From: JANXQG01 sp037147235
GTDB taxonomy: Bacteria > Planctomycetota > Planctomycetia > Pirellulales > Thermoguttaceae
NCBI GenBank assembly: GCA_037147235.1
Contig: JBAWVO010000312.1
Coordinates: 1-7,472, forward strand
Direction of reading: 5' to 3'
DNA length: 7,472 nt
The notes below the pieces were generated by a model. The model was given only the letters and a program-made list of their open reading frames with translations, was not told where the DNA came from and searched no databases. Below, piece by piece: positions 5,368-7,472 of this stretch; the stretch's first letter is position 1, and the number at the start of each line of letters is the position of its first letter. Both the position numbers and the translations under genes were made by a program.

Positions 5368-6606
5368 ATGAAAAGAATTGCAAATTGCAAATTGAAAATT
5401 GAGAATTGCAAATTTCCGGACGGGAACCGCAATCACCAGGTGGGCGGGGGCAGCCGATGTATCGTTGGCTATTCCGGTGCGTGCGAACCGTGGCCTTACG
5501 TTCGGCCACGTTCTCCCATTTTTTCAATTTTCAATCCTCCATTGCGCCAACCCCTAAACGGGTTTACGCTTGTTGAATTGCTGGTGGTGATTGCGATCAT
5601 CGGCACCCTGATGGGTTTGCTGTTGCCGGCCGTGCAGGCGGCGATTGAAGCTGGGCGTCGCGCTTCGTGCGTGAACAACATCAGGCAGATTGCCTTGGCC
5701 GCCACGCAGTACGAAACGAGTACAAAGAAATATCCACAAAATTGGGGGGTCGTTACCAGTGCAGGCTCCGCTGGCACTTCACCAAGCAGTCTAGGCACGT
5801 CAGGCATTCCGACGAAGGGTGTCGGTACGAGCACGGTCGGTGTCAGTTGGCTCACGTCACTATTGCCAAACCTCGACCAACCTTCGCTCTACTACGCAAC
5901 GAGTCTCTCGCAGCCTGGTGCTAAGACGATATCATCGTCTGCCACATTCTACTCCGTGGGATATAAGGATCCTACCTTGGGAATCGACAACCTCACGGTT
6001 CTCAAATCTCCGGTTCCCACCTTTCTCTGTCCATCGGATACTCAGCGCGGCACTATCGGAAACCAGTTGCTCGACAGCAGCAACAGTTTGTTGTATGCCA
6101 CAACAAATTATAAAGCCTGTGCGGGAAGCAACTGGGACGTGTCGTCCCCGAATGGCACCAGTTCGCCGGTCACATGGCCGCGCGGCCGGTATGCTAATAG
6201 CAGGGACGGTCTGGATCACGGGAACGGCGTTATCTGCCGCGGCGGAGGAACGGCCGTAGGCGGTGCCCCGATTCCGACGGCCAATCAGGATATTCGTGAC
6301 GGAGCCAGCAAGACTTTTCTCCTTGGCGAGGCCGTGCCCGAGTGGTGCGGGTGGTCGCTCTGGTTCTGGTTTGAAGGTTCGACGGCCACTTGCGGCATTC
6401 CCCTGAACTATCGCATCAACGGCATGCCGCCACAAAGCGATAACTGGCAATACAACTATAGTTTCATGAGCCGGCACAAAAATGGCGCGAACTTTGCCAT
6501 GTGCGATGGCAGCGTAAACTATGTTAATGAGCAGATCGACATGGCGGTTTACCAAGGGTTGGCCACTATTGATGGTAACGAAGCGGTGTCGCTACCTACG
6601 AATTAG
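5368..6606 (+). CDS. DUF1559 pseudopilin-like protein, 412 aa
   Basis: The protein carries a type IV pilin-type signal: GFTLVELLVVIAIIGTLMG begins at Gly65, with cleavage expected between Gly65 and Phe66 and the usual Glu at +5. The hydrophobic helix runs into LLLPAVQAAIEAGRRASCVNN, which is typical of DUF1559. The C-terminus has the H-X9-DG signature (His370 to Asp380-Gly381, ending CDGSVNYVNEQI). Such proteins are greatly expanded in planctomycetes; they are presumed to be exported by a type II/IV pilus-like route, and their role is unknown. The 64 residues before the cleavage site are far longer than a normal prepilin leader. They are encoded partly by AT-rich repeat DNA (IANCKLKIENCKF). 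The ATG has a good GGAGG. A TTG at 5542 would give a normal 7-residue leader but lacks a ribosome binding site. ispD follows 36 bases downstream. Confidence 0.92.
   Translation: MKRIANCKLKIENCKFPDGNRNHQVGGGSRCIVGYSGACEPWPYVRPRSPIFSIFNPPLRQPLNGFTLVELLVVIAIIGTLMGLLLPAVQAAIEAGRRASCVNNIRQIALAATQYETSTKKYPQNWGVVTSAGSAGTSPSSLGTSGIPTKGVGTSTVGVSWLTSLLPNLDQPSLYYATSLSQPGAKTISSSATFYSVGYKDPTLGIDNLTVLKSPVPTFLCPSDTQRGTIGNQLLDSSNSLLYATTNYKACAGSNWDVSSPNGTSSPVTWPRGRYANSRDGLDHGNGVICRGGGTAVGGAPIPTANQDIRDGASKTFLLGEAVPEWCGWSLWFWFEGSTATCGIPLNYRINGMPPQSDNWQYNYSFMSRHKNGANFAMCDGSVNYVNEQIDMAVYQGLATIDGNEAVSLPTN
5383..5535. repeat. AT-rich repeat arms inside the pseudopilin leader
   Basis: The AT-rich arm around 5383-5415 contains repeated words of the form AATTGCAAATTG. 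Bases 5391-5402 (ATTGAAAATTGA) are exactly complementary to 5524-5535. About 120 bases lie between the arms. I know AATTGCAAATTG-like strings as frequent intergenic repeats in planctomycetes. Here they fall between the apparent start codon and the prepilin cleavage motif. Confidence 0.55.
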
Positions 6607-6642
6607 TGTCCAGAGGCAGGAATCCTTAACTGTTAAAATCGC

Positions 6643-7383
6643 ATGGCGAAATTTGCCGTAATCCTACCCGCCGCGGGACGCAGCAGCCGCTTCAAGGACG
6701 ACTACTATAAGAAGCCGTTCGTGCCGCTGGCAGGCCGTGCCGTCTGGCTACATTCTGCCGAACGCTTCCTGCAGCGCAAAGACGTCGTGCAGGTGCTGGT
6801 CGTGATTGCAGCGGAGGACCGCGAAAATTTCGACTTCAAATTTAGCTCCAACGTGGCCATTCTCGGCATCGACGTCGTGCCGGGCGGCACCGAGCGTTTT
6901 GATTCCGTGGCCGCCGCCCTGGCTCGAGTGAAGCCTGAAGCGGATTTCGTCTGTATTCACGATGCCGCCCGGCCCTGCCTTGCCGACGCGTGGATCGACG
7001 ATGTCTTTCACGCGGCCGAGAAATCCGGGGCCGCAATTTTGGCGATCCCCGTCGCCAACACCTTGAAGCGAGTGGGACGCGATCATAAGATCGAAGAGAC
7101 CGTTGCTCGCGAAAACCTATGGGAAGCCCAGACGCCGCAGGTCTTTCGGCGGCAGTTGCTCATGGATGCCTACGCACGACGGGGCGACTTCCCCGCCACC
7201 GACGACGCGCAGGTCGTCGAGCGGATCGGCCACGCAGTGACCGTCGTTCCTGGTTCGCCAATCAACCTCAAGATCGCAACCAAGGAGGATCTGCGACTGG
7301 CCGAACACGTTTTGAAGGCCCTGCCCAAGCCAAAGTTGCTCGGTTCGTCGCATCCTTTCGCCGGTGACGACATCTGGCGGTGA
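6643..7383 (+). CDS. ispD: IspD, 2-C-methyl-D-erythritol 4-phosphate cytidylyltransferase, 246 aa
   Basis: IspD joins CTP and 2-C-methyl-D-erythritol 4-phosphate to give CDP-methylerythritol and pyrophosphate, the third step of the cytosolic MEP isoprenoid pathway. The nucleotide-binding loop LPAAGRSSRF is at residues 8-17, with Arg16 and Lys24 at the places of the E. coli catalytic Arg20 and Lys27. GGTERFDSV (81-89), HDAARP (106-111), TPQVFR (164-169), TDDAQVVERIG (186-196) and GSPINLKIATKEDL (204-217) follow, with Lys210 matching the substrate-binding lysine. Length and motif order are normal, so it should be active. The ATG is fixed by an in-frame TAA at 6634-6636. No Shine-Dalgarno sequence lies in the usual window. 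The gene begins 36 bases after the pseudopilin stop; the two functions are unrelated, so co-transcription would be incidental. No ispF is seen before the window ends. Confidence 0.95.
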   Translation: MAKFAVILPAAGRSSRFKDDYYKKPFVPLAGRAVWLHSAERFLQRKDVVQVLVVIAAEDRENFDFKFSSNVAILGIDVVPGGTERFDSVAAALARVKPEADFVCIHDAARPCLADAWIDDVFHAAEKSGAAILAIPVANTLKRVGRDHKIEETVARENLWEAQTPQVFRRQLLMDAYARRGDFPATDDAQVVERIGHAVTVVPGSPINLKIATKEDLRLAEHVLKALPKPKLLGSSHPFAGDDIWR

Positions 7384-7416
7384 GGAGCCGGAAAATAAGG
7401 ATTTGGTCCGAAATAA

Positions 7417-7442
7417 CCCCCAGCCCCCAGCCCCCAATCCCC
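7417..7442 (-). repeat. C-rich tandem repeat, G-quadruplex motif on the minus strand
   Basis: Three runs of five C separated by AG, then AAT and four C, follow each other. On the minus strand this gives four G-tracts of 4-5 bases with loops of 2-3 bases, a strong G-quadruplex pattern. It lies 34 bases after the ispD stop. I recall this kind of CCCCCAG repeat as common between planctomycete genes. The remaining bases to 7472 show no feature I can support. Confidence 0.65.
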
Positions 7443-7472
7443 ACCTTTCCGCTCACCGGCATCCGCGGCGTC

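Noticed and set aside
6626..6636. Small palindrome TTAAC-T-GTTAA as an operator
   Set aside because: Five-base AT-rich arms are expected by chance and it coincides with the -10-like sequence.
7444..7472. Start of another gene at the right edge
   Set aside because: The 29 bases are too few to show a start codon, ribosome site or family motif in any frame.

Overview
The window looks like chromosomal DNA of a planctomycete, probably a GC-rich member of the Pirellulales type. Four things point there. There is a DUF1559 pseudopilin-like protein with the H-X9-DG tail. There is an uncharacterised two-part protein that I know only from planctomycetes. The gene ends carry short palindromic repeats typical of those genomes. 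Promoter candidates have -10 boxes of the TAGAGT/TAGGAT kind.

Layout. Bases 1-120 hold repeat DNA: a perfect hairpin, a run of 12 G, and a second hairpin. Bases 121-886 (minus) hold a frameshifted hypothetical gene, with its own promoter at 928-956 and a repeat read in frame near its N-terminus. Bases 1039-1280 (minus) hold a small antitoxin-like gene whose translationally coupled partner survives only as a 14-codon stub. A tRNA-Pro(UGG) lies at 1298-1372 (minus), and its 3' end faces this decayed accessory stretch. A 118-bp nested inverted repeat at 1469-1586 separates the tRNA promoter from the end of parB.

The core is a chromosome-segregation locus. parB (1590-2672) and parA (2665-3411) overlap by 8 bases on the minus strand. 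They are preceded by three perfect 16-bp parS sites at 3541-3630. Directly beyond parS, on the same strand, is a DUF1015 gene (3636-4940). ParB should load on these parS sites, ParA ATPase should move the complex, and parS lies close enough to parA for ParB to affect parAB transcription.

A 427-bp intergenic stretch (4941-5367) carries a duplicated 28-bp repeat and divergent promoter candidates. On the plus strand follow a DUF1559 pseudopilin-like gene (5368-6606), with an unusually long repeat-derived leader, and ispD of the MEP isoprenoid pathway (6643-7383). The window ends in C-rich repeat DNA with G-quadruplex potential on the minus strand.

I found no clearly new multi-gene system. The best leads are the parS/parAB/DUF1015 neighbourhood, the decayed tRNA-adjacent region, and repeats that have entered the N-terminal coding ends of two genes.
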